Shown here in pieces: positions 11,868-22,854 of a stretch of 64,000 nucleotides of DNA. Source of the DNA: Membranipora membranacea (taxonomy: Eukaryota; Bryozoa; Gymnolaemata; Cheilostomatida; Membraniporidae); the NCBI GenBank assembly GCA_914767715.1, contig OU612069.1:14693387-14757386 (forward strand), in the 5' to 3' direction. A program made the position numbers and the translations under genes. Position 1 is the stretch's first letter, and every line of letters starts with the position of its first letter. The notes below the pieces were generated by a model. The model was given only the letters and a program-made list of their open reading frames with translations. It was not told the origin of the DNA and did not search any database.

Positions 11868-12190
11868 TGGTAAACCCTTGCTACCAAAGTCAAAAATACT
11901 ACTACTATGACAAACCCTTGCTGCCAAAGTCTAAAGTGCTACTACTCTGACAAACCCTTGCTGCCAAAGTCTAAAGTGCTACTACTCTGACAAACCCTTG
12001 CTGCCAAAGTCTAAAGTGCTACTACCCTGACAAACCCTTGCTGCCAAAGTCTAAAGTGCTACTACTCTGACAAACCCTTGCTGCCAAAGTCTAAAGTGCT
12101 ACAACTCTGACAAACCCTTGCTGCCAAAGACTAAAATGCTACTCCCCTGACAAACCCTTGCTGCCAAAGTCTGAAATGCTACTACAAACT
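11868..12190. repeat. Minisatellite, exact 40-bp unit, about 8 copies
   Basis: The unit begins CAAACCCTTGCTGCCAAAGT and continues CTAAAGTGCTACTACTCTGA. Central copies are almost identical and the outer ones diverge, the pattern expected of unequal exchange. It begins about 20 bases after the 59-bp array with no shared unit. Confidence 0.9.
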
Positions 12191-13390
12191 TACTACGGTG
12201 GGCTCTGCCTTATATAGGGTGTTAGGATTGTTGAGTTGGCACGTTGCAATAATGTTGAGGTGGCGCATAAAAAATTCCGTTTGCTGATAAGTAGGCCATT
12301 TGCTAGGCTCGATATTTTGCAATGATGCTGACTGTTTGCTGACTTATACATGACTCATAAACCCAAGACTAATTATAAACAGATGATAAATATTGGTTAG
12401 CACATGGCACCACTACGTATGTCATTTATTTGATAATAAATAATTATTAAACATAAAAATGATCTTACTCCTATTCTGAAGTTTCCAGTATGTATAAGTT
12501 ATGTTAATCATAGAATTAATAATAATTCTTCAGCCATCAGTTTTTCTAATGCTGCTTTCCATGACCAGATAAATAGTCACAACTAAAAACCAATAATAAA
12601 TAAATAATCATAGCACAAGTTTCTACTGCTAATTGTGGTAATGTAAATAACTAGACACAACAATTGTACATGAATAGTGTAGTGGCTAATAAAATGGGGG
12701 GGGGGGGGGGGGAGAATCGCATTGATTAAAAGGTTACTGTTGCAATAAACCTTGTTGAACATTATTTTTTTGTCAAGGCAGTTGTGTCTCTAATAGTTGC
12801 TGCCTGACTTTACACATTACTAACCAATTATCTTCCTAATTATATCTTTGTGTCATAATAATTAAACTGAAGCTAAATCAAACATCCTTCAATTATTATT
12901 AGCACCGCCAAAGATTTAGTGCTTGATATAATGATCAGTTATGCCTTAATGATCGGCTCCTTTGTGCTACACTTTTGCATTGTACGGCAGATTATTTAAG
13001 ATAGTACAATAAGTTACATTTTGCTAGCTCAGCAGACCAAGGCTAAATAAATTAAACATCTCTGAGTAAGCCATGGAATAACACAAGCATGCTTTCAGCG
13101 CATACACAGTTTATAAACCCTTAATTTGCACGTGTGCCATCCATAATAATCATAATTCAATTGATAAATACAGGGCCTATAAGGCTGCTGCTTACCTGCA
13201 CTAATAAATATCAGTACAATAACTGTGGTATTTGTCAGGAGTTACAAAAATGCTCCTGACACTACATTATTACATTACAGAATTTAAAATAGGCTTTTTG
13301 CCTCTTGACGGCTCCACACCTAAATGGCCGGTATTTATCTACCTATATCGGGCTTATTATAGCCATGTATACGTCTAGCTGATTACAACT
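12190..13390. other. AT-rich DNA with a poly-G tract
   Basis: No coding signal. It holds the 17-base poly-G run at 12696-12712 and is otherwise low-complexity AT-rich DNA. Confidence 0.45.
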
Positions 13391-15503
13391 CCTCTCTACG
13401 ATTCAGCTCACCAAACTTTAGTGCTAACTAACAACCTTAACTCTAGGTCATATTTACTTCTCCTCTATTGCTGTAGACAGAATCAGACATCTTGGCTAGA
13501 GAGTGGGGTGAGAGCTACCAAGGCCTATATGGGGGTATTCTTTACATCACACTGACCTTAGCAGTCATTGACTATGGTTCAGAAGTTTGCTAGTTTAGTG
13601 TTATTGGTCTTATAAAATCAAAATGCAGTCACTGGTCTTTGTAAATACGCTAGGTCTCCTGATCATGTTATGGCATAAAGCCATGGCAGCATGCAATGGT
13701 AATAGATAGATTTTTTTTCCAGTAGCAAATGTCATTTTGATGGCTCCCCATCATCTTGAGATACCAGACAAACATCATATAAGAAGAGAGAAAATGATTA
13801 TTCACAGAGATCTTGTTTGGATGGAATACTCCCAAGTACCTGATTATGAACAGCATACCATTCATACATTGGGATGAGGTCCAGTTTTTGCCATCTTATG
13901 TGAAGCTTGCGATTATCAAAGTGTGCGATTGAGCTGATAAGTTATGTACTTGTCACACGTTGAGTTCTATTTTCCACTTAATTAATAAAGAAACAGCATG
14001 GCATGGCTAGGTAAAACATGCTTTTGTATATTTTCAATAACCCTCACATGGTCGGAGTTGTGCCCTCTTTTATCATGGTGGGACAACTTGCAGGGATGAT
14101 ATGAATCAAACCACCCTCCCTTATCAAACAGTGTCCTGGATAATTTATTTATATTTGTATTCATGCTCACCATTGTTATACCGAATATTCAATATGATAC
14201 AGGGTCAAGTTGAGGAGAGTGTTTAATTTATCTGTGATGGAACCAATAAGAGTAGGTCACAGCACACCTAGCAAACTCTAATACCATACACAAACCTTAA
14301 TCAAATATCATCTCACTAATTTTCCTGCCCTTCACAAACATTATTCCCGTGGCTCAGTAGACAGGGTTCAATCCCCATTTTTTACGAGTTTCCGGTTGAA
14401 ACGTCATCTTGATTATCATAGTTTTGATAACGAAGAGGCTTTATAGACCATTATATTGTCGATGTTCTGGCGTGCTTTAAATAGGATTTATAATGTTGTT
14501 TTTGTGCGTCTCCTTAGACGGACTAAATCATTATAAATCATGATAAACACATGTACATATATGTTTGATCAACGAACACAAAATCTGACAGTCCCTCAAA
14601 CTCTTTGTTATCTTTAGTTTGGTGTTGTTTTGTTGTCGAGGGTTGATATAAAACAAATTCTGGCTACAACCAACTCTGGGAGTGTTTTTTGGGCTGACTT
14701 ATATTTGTTTAACAATTGAAAGGCTTTGCAATCATTTCCAGATAGTAGTTGTGCATGCTTAGAGATGCGAATGCTTAGAGATCCGAGTCGCGGTTCGAAA
14801 CCACATACAGTCAACAATCATTAATGTGACGCAGTAAGGCAATGTCAAGGTCAAAGGCACACTATCCAAAGAAATGGACGCTATCATGTGGAGAGATTTT
14901 TACACTATTGCAAAAATTTTACAGTCTGAAACTAAATTTCTCGGCTCAAATTAGTAAAAGAAACTTTATCGAGATACGCACTTAAAGCTATCTAATTCTC
15001 TTTGTTCCACACCTTAATGGACTGTCTGCTGATTTAACACATTTCCTGATCAGACAAGCGAAGAAAAGAAATAGCCAGGCGGGGGTTATTGGGGCCTCCC
15101 ACACATGAAAGTAGTTTTAAGGTAGGTTTTCCAGCCCTTTTTGTGGAAAAGTTGAATTTGGCTCCGGGACTGAAATATTTTATTTGAAAGAGTGGTTGAA
15201 ATAGACACAAAGGAGATGTAGGAGGTAAGAACCAAATCTTGAATTAACTGCTTATAGAGACAGAGAGGATTAACAGTCAATAAAATGTGTGATATTATAA
15301 TGATTCAATAAAAATTGATCCAAATTGTTTGCTGTTCCATGTTCCATTGGATAGCCAACTGCTAAAGGGGAAGCAACTCCAATATTACCAATGATTGGCT
15401 ATGTAACCAGGGAGGGTGGGTAACAAGTCACCAACATTTTGTCACTGTAAATAACAGGATATCGGTTCTGGTGGTTTGTCAAGTTGGAACATAGAGACTA
15501 GAG

Positions 15504-15674
15504 TTATGATGGCGATCAAACAGCTGGAACAGAAACAGTATCTGAGCAGACAAAAATATTACAGCAGCAAAGTACGAAGGGCAGGCAGAGAGGAAAGAAG
15601 AAGAAACGAGCTGCCGCACAGAGCGATTATAACGCTGTTCCGCATATTTACCAACATAGTCCGATCCCAAAGAG
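15504..15674 (+). CDS. Doubtful exon inside repeat copy III
   Basis: A stretch with complex, non-repetitive coding potential and a possible donor (GTGAAG) at 15675. One plus frame gives MAIKQLEQKQYLSRQKYYSS followed by a very basic tail; another gives GKKKKRAAAQSDYNAVPHIY. Neither matches anything I know and the frames compete. It could be a real small exon, a relic of a captured gene or chance. Confidence 0.2.
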
Positions 15675-15849
15675 GTGAAGGAGAAAAGCCTCGTCATTTC
15701 TGACTCAAAGACTCATTCAACATTCACTTTCGCAGCAGGACTAAACTTAGTCATTATCTTATGTTTTGATTCTGCTTCTGAAAACCTAATAGCTTTAATG
15801 GAATGTACACCATCGTGGTGAGAGGCCTTATTGCTGCTCTTACTAACCT

Positions 15850-15906
15850 TGACAGGCTGTCAGGGTGAAGGGAAACCCATCCATCCCTTGACAGCCTGTC
15901 CAGGCT
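15850..15906. repeat. Small hairpin, ~16-bp arms
   Basis: TGACAGGCTGTCAGGG pairs imperfectly with CCCTTGACAGCCTGTC across about 20 bases. The GACAGGCTGTC core is itself nearly palindromic. Confidence 0.6.
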
Positions 15907-17720
15907 ATGCCCTTATACTACCACATGATTTCTGTAGGCTCTCATACAGATTTATTATTAGGTATTAATCAAAATGGTACTGCTTGTTTTGTTAGAATAC
16001 TAAATCATATGCCAGTGATAAGTAACTATTTACATGGATGCATCTGTCAGGTTTGATTGACAGTAATAAAAATGATTACAAGCACACAGGTGATAAACAT
16101 CAGTGAACTGGACTTAAATTATGCTGCCAAGTCTATTTATGGAGCTTACAAATCAATAAAGACATCTGATTAGTCATTACGTCTGTCGCATGCAACACCT
16201 AAATGATATATAGAGGAGAAAGCGACATACAAAAGGTGGTGCATAATGCTACGCCTATTACGTTTGCTTCTCACAGTTCTGTAACATGTGAATATTCTTA
16301 GTGAAAGGACTGGAGGTCGCTGTATGTGTTATCTACCACATGAATAAGGTTTTGTGCAAAATACTTCTTGAAAGAAGATCCCACAAGTTTAGAAAAAAAA
16401 CACCGCAAGCCTTTTCAGGTTTTTCCCCCTCGGGATGAATTACTATGTCTGTTTTTGTTGTTGAAGATGAAATTATGTTATTGTCCTAGCTAGTTATTAA
16501 ATAATCCATTACGACTTTGATGATGTTGTTTGAGACTAGAGCACTAGTTATTAGTTCATCAATATGTTACCAAACTAAGAGTTAGGCAGGATTGTACCTT
16601 GTGTACTCTTACTCTAATATAAGCTGGTTGTACAATCACCATTAGATTGTAGGTGTTAGTGTTATTTTTTTTGTGAGCCATTGAACAAGATTGGCTATAA
16701 CTAATCATGGAAATTTCATTTTCTTCTAATCAAGTCTCACTGAGGTTACAATACATGTAGGCACTAGCTGGAGGAAACTTTACACCCACGTTCAGAAGGT
16801 CTTCTATGGCCTTACATCAAGGTGCATTCTGGGGTCTATCTCGTTCTCAGTATGAGGATTTAAGGCACCTTGCGTCCCTCTTTAGGGGCAGCTCAATCTT
16901 CTGTTCCTTACTAAACAGTATATTCAGGCATAATTATTTTTGTGAACCAGTAAAATGAATACTGGCTATGACTAATTGTAAAAATCCCAACCAGCATTGA
17001 CTGTAATACAATGCTGGTCTGGTACTCCTATATTGAGCAGAAAATTCGTATAACGTATAAGGAAAACTTTGCTATTTGATCAAATATTTATAAGCTTTCT
17101 AACATTTATGTGCCCTCACGACCCATGTAGACTCCCTACACATCTGAGAAAAATTTAGTGCTAGTTTACACCAAGTCACCCATAATTATGTCCTCGTAGA
17201 TAGTTTATCTCTGATTAGTTAATACTGTTTTTAGAGACAAACAGTGCTTTGCACTCCCCATAGAAAAGAGAGCTTGATAAGGAACTCACTGTACTATTTT
17301 TGGATAAATGATAGTAATGAAGGGGCTATATCTTGGTAGATAATAGATAATAAAGTTATAAAATACCAACATAGCCGTTATTTCATCAATACGCATGTCG
17401 AACATCAAGCCTTTGCAGGAAAAAATGTTGATTTACAACTCACAATGGCACCACATGAATACAAGCCTGTGCCTACTTTTCATGCATATTTTAATACAGA
17501 AAAATGGCACAAAATATCATGAATAGCTTGTATGTATTTTATTTTACATTCTGTATCATAGTGAGATATATTTCAGGATATAAAAATGAATGTGTGTTAA
17601 GAAAAATTGTTTGAGAGACTCATAAAAATGGAAAAAAACTGCTGTTTCGCTTCACAGTAAGACATCTAGGTGGTCAATACTTCATAATCAGGCGAGAGGA
17701 TCGTTTCTCCAGATTAAAAT

Positions 17721-17934
17721 TTACTCTACTAAAAAGTGGATGTTCGTCATCTCCAGAAATTCACGTACAAGTACTATACTGTGTCTTGATTCAGCCTCCC
17801 CATATAGATTTTTTATTGATACTGATGCAAGTTGATTAGCCGGAGGCAAAAATACACAAGTATTTGTTGGTCCTGAGGCTCTTAAACACACACGATCGAT
17901 TGGCCTTGCGGCCTTGAAAGCGTAGAAATATTCC
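17721..17934 (-). CDS. Possible terminal exon, minus strand, unidentified
   Basis: An acceptor-like CACATGTCCCAG precedes about 70 codons entering in phase 1 and ending at a stop. The peptide has ordinary composition (for example FKAARPIDRVCLRASGP and SRHSIVLVREFLEM). No family recognised and no partner exon with matching phase established, so it may be a chance frame or a repeat fragment. Confidence 0.25.
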
Positions 17935-18207
17935 ACTGGGACATGTGTTTGCAGTAAAGATAAGATAACAAAATTTGGTTTGGACTCCTTATGACAATCA
18001 TTCGCTTATTCCTTTATCTCAAATTTACAGCCTCACTTTAATATTGAGTTATAATCATACTGTTCCAGTTCAGGTATTCAAGTGATAGTGAATGACAGTA
18101 TTTTCCTTTTTGCATGAATACACCGTCTTATACTAAAGGAAACTAATAGCCAGATAGTTGAGAAGAGGAAAAAGCACGATAACATAAGGTAAGCTTTGTA
18201 TAAATTT

Positions 18208-18880
18208 GATCGTGTACGCTATCGTACCATGGCCCATTTCTGCCATGCCATGTTTTGGAAGATTAGGAAGCAAGTGCCTAGAAATAAAATGTCTTTCTTA
18301 AATATTTGAGCAGCTACCTAGAAACAAAATAGACTTTGTAAAATTAGCATGTGGCTGCCTAAAAATATTATGTGTTTCTTAAAGGGCAACCAAGGTTTCA
18401 AACAACTTCTCATTGATGGCCATTGATTAATAGCAGATTGCACCTTCTACATGGGGAAAAAGACAAAATATAATTCGGATGATTATTCAGCCAGAATTCT
18501 TGTGAAACAATTCTTCCATCAGGTGCTCAAACTCAGCTAAAAGAGAATACCACATAGCAGTTTCCTGTTCCTGTTATTATTTAGCCTGTGCTCTATAATT
18601 ATTACAGCAAAGTCTTGGAACCTCCCCTAAACTGAAGTGTTACCCAGCTTAGAGTCAGCAACTACTTTGAGTTTTGCATCGCGTAATGCACAAAGCTGAT
18701 GCTGCCCAGCACATTATTTCCTACCCATTAATGCATTGCTGCGAAACCTTGGTTGCCCTTTAAATATCCAAGCAGCTGCCTAAAAACATCAGATACCTTG
18801 AAAACTTTCAACGCAGCTTCCTACAAATAAATGATGATTCCTAGAATTATCTACACACTACCTAATAACTCTGTCTGCCA
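18208..18880. repeat. Left arm of a 1.7 kb foldback element
   Basis: After removal of the 377-base insertion at 18383-18759, this arm is the reverse complement of 19550-19900: for example TGCCATGCCATG and TTTTGGAAG at 18243-18260 and CTACAAATAAATGATGATTC at about 18820. The arm also contains internal repeats of a ~60-bp unit around AGCWGCTGCCTAAAAA. Confidence 0.8.
18383..18759. mobile_element. 377-bp piggyBac-like miniature element (TTAA duplication)
   Basis: Terminal inverted repeats AGGGCAACCAAGGTTTC and GAAACCTTGGTTGCCCT are exact over 17 bases. The element is flanked on both sides by TTAA (18379-18382 and 18760-18763), the target duplication of piggyBac transposases. Removing it with one TTAA restores the arm sequence TTTCTTAAATATCCAAGCAG. 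There is no transposase frame, so it is non-autonomous. Confidence 0.85.
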
Positions 18881-18972
18881 GATAGTGATTAGCATCCCTT
18901 TTACGACAGCATTAATGGATTCTGAGGTAACAACAAACGACCCTAGGAAGTGAAAATAATGATTCAGATAAC

Positions 18973-19118
18973 CTGAAAAATACTCCACAGTTATCCATAG
19001 CACAATATATACTGTTGATATTCAATTCCCCACCGTGTTTTGAAGTTTGTATGCTCCTTTCTATTTCTCGCAACATATCATCATCACCAATTTGCATCAA
19101 ATGAGAAGACAACTTCAT
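18973..19118 (-). CDS. Doubtful minus-strand exon inside a foldback spacer
   Basis: An ATG at 19118 opens a frame beginning MKLSSHLMQIGDDDMLREIE and running to a weak donor (GTTATC) after about 48 codons. Composition is protein-like, but it lies in the spacer of an inverted repeat next to a satellite, and no partner exon is in phase. Confidence 0.2.
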
Positions 19119-19132
19119 ATTTTTGTTGAGTT

Positions 19133-19295
19133 GCGACATTTGCGACGTTAGTGGGTTCGAGCTATTGCGACGTTCAAAAAATTGCGACGTTTCGGGGTTT
19201 GCGACGTTTTAAAAACCCTTCGTTGCGACGTTTTTTGGATTGCGACGTTAGTGGAACGCTAGATTGCGACGTTTTGACGTTTGCAACGTTTGTGG
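19133..19295. repeat. Array of TTGCGACGTT motifs, about 9 copies
   Basis: The 10-mer TTGCGACGTT and close variants recur at irregular spacing of 10-25 bases. Conserved core with variable spacers differs from a simple tandem repeat. It has far more CpG than the surrounding DNA and lies in the loop of the foldback element. Confidence 0.8.
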
Positions 19296-19303
19296 GTTCA
19301 ACA

Positions 19304-19478
19304 ACAGGCCTTCCTAATAATACACGATTGATTGCGTTTGTAGCAAGAACAGACCTGCTATTCAATTCTCGAATGGACACACCTACAATCATGGCCTTCA
19401 TTTGCTATACAGTAATATTTATGGCAGGTATGTATGTCTAGATACTTAATCAAGCGTGTATTATTAGGAAGGCCTGTA
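19304..19478. mobile_element. Nested 175-bp inverted-repeat element
   Basis: ACAGGCCTTCCTAATAATAC at the left pairs with GTATTATTAGGAAGGCCTGT at the right; the pairing continues inward with few mismatches. No clear target duplication. It sits in the loop of the larger foldback, so the structures are nested. Confidence 0.75.
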
Positions 19479-19549
19479 TATTTGTATACATGATACATGT
19501 ATACATGATGCTGATTGTAGGGAGACCATGATTTATTGCTAGGCGCGCC

Positions 19550-19900
19550 CTTGTGATTTTTTAGGTAGTGGGTAGATGACCCTAGGAATCATCATTTATT
19601 TGTAGGAAGCTGTATTGAAAGTTTTCTAGGTATCTGTTGTTTTTAGGCAGCTGCTTGGAAATTTAAGAAACAAATAATATTTTTAGGCAGCCACATGCTT
19701 ATATTACAAAGTCTATTTTCTTTTTAGGTAGCTGCTCGATTATTTAGGAAACACAGTATATCTTTAGGCAGCCACTTGTTAACTTTACCAAGCCTCCTAA
19801 GTTTCTAGGTAGCTGCTCAAATATTTAAGAGACACATTTTATTTCTAGGCACCTGCTTTCCTAAGCTTCCAAAACAATGGCATGGCATAAATTGGCCACA
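19550..19900. repeat. Right arm of the 1.7 kb foldback element
   Basis: Reverse complement of the left arm at 18208-18880. Units around TTTTTAGGCAGCTGCTTGG and CTAGGTAGCTGCTC repeat about every 60 bases. Confidence 0.8.
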
Positions 19901-20129
19901 GTACTATCGCGATGCTAACTTATCAACATTGTTCAGGTTTCCAGGGTGAAATAATGCAATTTGATGGAACTTATACCTGTGATAATTCAGAACAGTTGAA
20001 TAGGGATTCCAGCTGCGGCCGAACCGAAAACACCCAAAGTGACTTGGTTGAGGTAACCCAATGTCACATGATTGCTCTTCGTTACTTCCATGTTGCAAAT
20101 ACTAACAAACTTTTCAGCAATTGTTAACA

Positions 20130-20445
20130 GATTTAGTTCTCACTCGGCCCCTCACGTGGCCTCTCACTCGGCCTTTCACTCCGCCCCCAACTCGGCCCCT
20201 CACTCGGCCCCTCACTCGGCCCCTCACTCGGCCCCTAACTCCGCCTCTCACTCTGCCCCTCCCTCCGCCCCTAACTCCGCCTCTCACACAGCCCTCACTC
20301 GGTCCTCAATCGGTCCTCACTCCACCCCTCACTCGGCCCCTCACTCCGCTCCACACTCCGCTCCTCACTCCGCCCCTAACACAGCCCCCTACTCTGCTCG
20401 TCACACGGCCCTCACTCCGCTCCTCACTCACACACTCAGATTGAC
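20130..20445. repeat. C-rich minisatellite, ~12-bp unit
   Basis: More than 20 copies of a 9-12 base unit close to CCTCACTCGGCC, with interspersed CCTAACTCCGCC variants. All three plus frames stay open (SAPHSAPHS, PLTRPLTRP), a by-product of the period. Cytosine-rich with many CpG. Confidence 0.9.
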
Positions 20446-20459
20446 TGACATGTAGCCAA

Positions 20460-22740
20460 ATGAGGAGACTCTCATTTCGACCTTTTTTGCACCATCCAAC
20501 CAAAAAGATATTTATCAGTAAGCAGCAGAAGCGCACACCTTGTTGAGGAGTTGTTCTCTATTTTATCAAGTGGGGACAACTTTGAAGTGAATGAGGGTAA
20601 TCTCTAGCAAGTGCACAGCATTCATTATTCATGGATGATTTTTATGTCAGTTCAATTGTCAATTTCATAATGGGGGTCATTTCGAGGAGTGAAAAAGTAA
20701 GCCAAGACCAAAATAGCTGTTATTGATTATAAATAATAAATAAAAACACACTCAGTGATTTGGCCAGTGAGGTTGCAGATTATTTTTATTGATTAGGTTG
20801 AAATTTGGAATGGGATGTGGCCTGTTTATCATTAGTGTAATTGAAAGTTCACCATTTGCATTTCTGGCCAGTCAGTCACATCTGATCGAACCGTGCTAAA
20901 CCAACTTTACACAACTCCAATCTAATCCTCTAACATTCTAAAATTTTGTTATTGTGAGTTTCAAACCCTCTGTGTCTATATGAGAGTCCAAAAATGGTCT
21001 TTGATTCTTGTCTTGCTGATAACACTGTAGACAATTAGCAGGCAAATTTACACTTTCATATGCGAAGAGCAGCAGAAGCATTATAAGTATGAAACTATCT
21101 GACATTCATGCATGATTTTTTAAAAAATCTTGTAATCAAAAGATGCGTTCTATTGTAAAAAGAAAGTTTAGTACTTATAATATTACCGCTGCCCTTGTCA
21201 TATTGCCTAATATTTGAGGAAGGACTAGAGTTATTGTAATACGAACCTGCGCTCTATTCAGCTTATAATAGGTTCCAGTACAATCCACAATATTATTTCA
21301 ATAAACATGACGAATCGTTCACTGGTTATAATCAATAGTTGTTTTTTCTTCTAAGGCCTAGTTTTCTATTATGTTAGAGTTCATTTTAACAAAGCTTGAC
21401 TATGCATAAATCTTTATCGGGGAACTTTCACTCGATGAGAATGTTTTTCGAATTCAGCCATCTAGAAAAATATAGTTATTGTAATGGCTTTGTTGTTAAC
21501 TTGCTATGGAATTTTATGTAATCATTGCAGCAAAGTAATGCGTAGGTAGACTAAACTAATAGTCTCTATCTTTCCGTACGCTTCGCTTCGCTCGGCCCGT
21601 CGGGAGAGTAGCCTGTTGGTTCAGTCTAATGTGTAGGTAGTTTACAGATCAAAGTTTATACAAGGTGAAATGAGGTAGGTAAAACTAGTTATATTACTGA
21701 CAATTATAGTTTTCTAGCTTGAACTTTAGAGAGCAGATCCTGAAGACCGAATTGTGGAGCCAACACATTTATTGAGCTACTCTTTTCTGTTTTGAATCTT
21801 GCTTGTTTAGAAATTCCCTTTAAATAAGCAAGTACTTGCATTGCCTGGAAGCGTACACAAATTTAGGTCAACACAATCGGTGGTATTTCTACAAGATGTA
21901 AACTTTTAAAAGAGGTTGGTATATCCAGCTAGAGGTGTGGTTCAATGGGGTTCCAAAGTTGGCCTTGATGTGCTGGAAGTGGAAGAATGACAGTAGGATG
22001 CATCAATCAGTGTCCTTACAATTAGTCAGATTCTCAAGATCACTTCGCTATAATCCTCGCTAATTTGGCCTTTCAATATAAGGAAAATTTGTTCACACGA
22101 AAAAATATATATCGTTCTGTCAACCAGTGAGAAATTTTGGATAAGACCTGTACTGGGTTTTGTCCATCTCGTGAAAAGAGAACAGATTTCTATAACTGTA
22201 ATGTTTTCACTCAATTGGTTAGGACTCAAAAGTGTTTTCTGGCTTAAGTTTAATTTTAGGGGGGGGGGGGGATAACCAATTTTAGTGGGCTCAAGCTCAA
22301 CTCCCAATGAGTCCTTTCCATTTCACCTTTAATAACTCAATGGAGAATTGGTTTTAACACTGCGTTTTGTTCCATCATACTCTCGCTTTTCAATTTCCTA
22401 AATAGTCTGTAGTCATTATACTAAACTTAATTGGTTCTGTATTTATAGGTTATGATAAAGTTTACATTAGAGCCACAATGACAGTATGCAAGGAGGGGAA
22501 ACCATGTCATTTTGTTCTATGAAAGAAAGCACCATGTCGGTAAGTTATACTTAATTGAGAAAGTGATTGACAGCGCTGTAGTAATATTATATGCATGTAT
22601 TGGATGCAATAGCTTGCTTAGCAAGATAGTGGTGATCTTTCCAAAAAAAAGCTTGCTTGTGCTTCATAAGTACAACCCTAACCGGACGACATCAAGAACA
22701 ATAATTTAATCCACAGCATCATTTGCTAGCGTGCTTCAAC
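20460..22740. other. Unassigned intergenic DNA
   Basis: No exon recognised. At 21536-21650 a ~76-base sequence with short inverted ends (ACTAAAC and GTTCAGT) is flanked by AATGCGTAGGTAG and AATGTGTAGGTAG, so it may be a tiny insertion with a target duplication. A 13-base poly-G tract lies at 22259-22271. Confidence 0.4.
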
Positions 22741-22741
22741 A

Positions 22742-22846
22742 CACAGCCAGCCCTTAAAAGCGTTCGGGATGGCGATCGCGGCCGTGGGCTTAACCCCCAC
22801 CTACGGCCGCGATCGCCATCCTGATCGCTTTTAAAGGCTGGCTGTG
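22742..22846. mobile_element. 105-bp hAT-type miniature palindromic element
   Basis: Near-complete palindrome with ~46-base arms: CACAGCCAGCC at the start and GGCTGGCTGTG at the end, and GATGGCGATCGCGGCCGT in the left arm paired with ACGGCCGCGATCGCCATC. An exact 8-base duplication, CTTCAACA, flanks it (22734-22741 and 22847-22854), as expected for hAT transposases. Only a few arm mismatches, so it looks young. Much richer in GC and CpG than its surroundings. Confidence 0.88.
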
Positions 22847-22854
22847 CTTCAACA

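Larger units (their letters stand above)
13390..16980. repeat. Copy III of the ~3.5 kb repeat
   Basis: Modules A (13430-13740, TCACACTGACCTTAGCAGTC), B (13960-14240), D and early E (14850-15290, ACCTTAATGGACTGTCTGCT and AATCTTGAATTAACTGCTTA), late E (16290-16460, CGGGATGAATTACTATG) and F (16660-16920, TCCCTCTTTAGGGGCAGC) keep the order seen in copy I. Extra sequence sits at 14260-14830 and 15300-15960. Confidence 0.7.

Noticed and set aside
11539-11950. Repetitive frames over the 59-bp and 40-bp arrays
   Set aside because: Both strands read open through the tandem units; nothing suggests translation.
11868-12190. A CRISPR array
   Set aside because: Whole 40-bp units repeat without unique spacers, in a eukaryotic genome with introns.
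20072-20536. Ser-Ala-Pro-His and Pro-Leu-Thr-Arg repeat frames
   Set aside because: By-product of the ~12-bp C-rich minisatellite, open in several frames at once.
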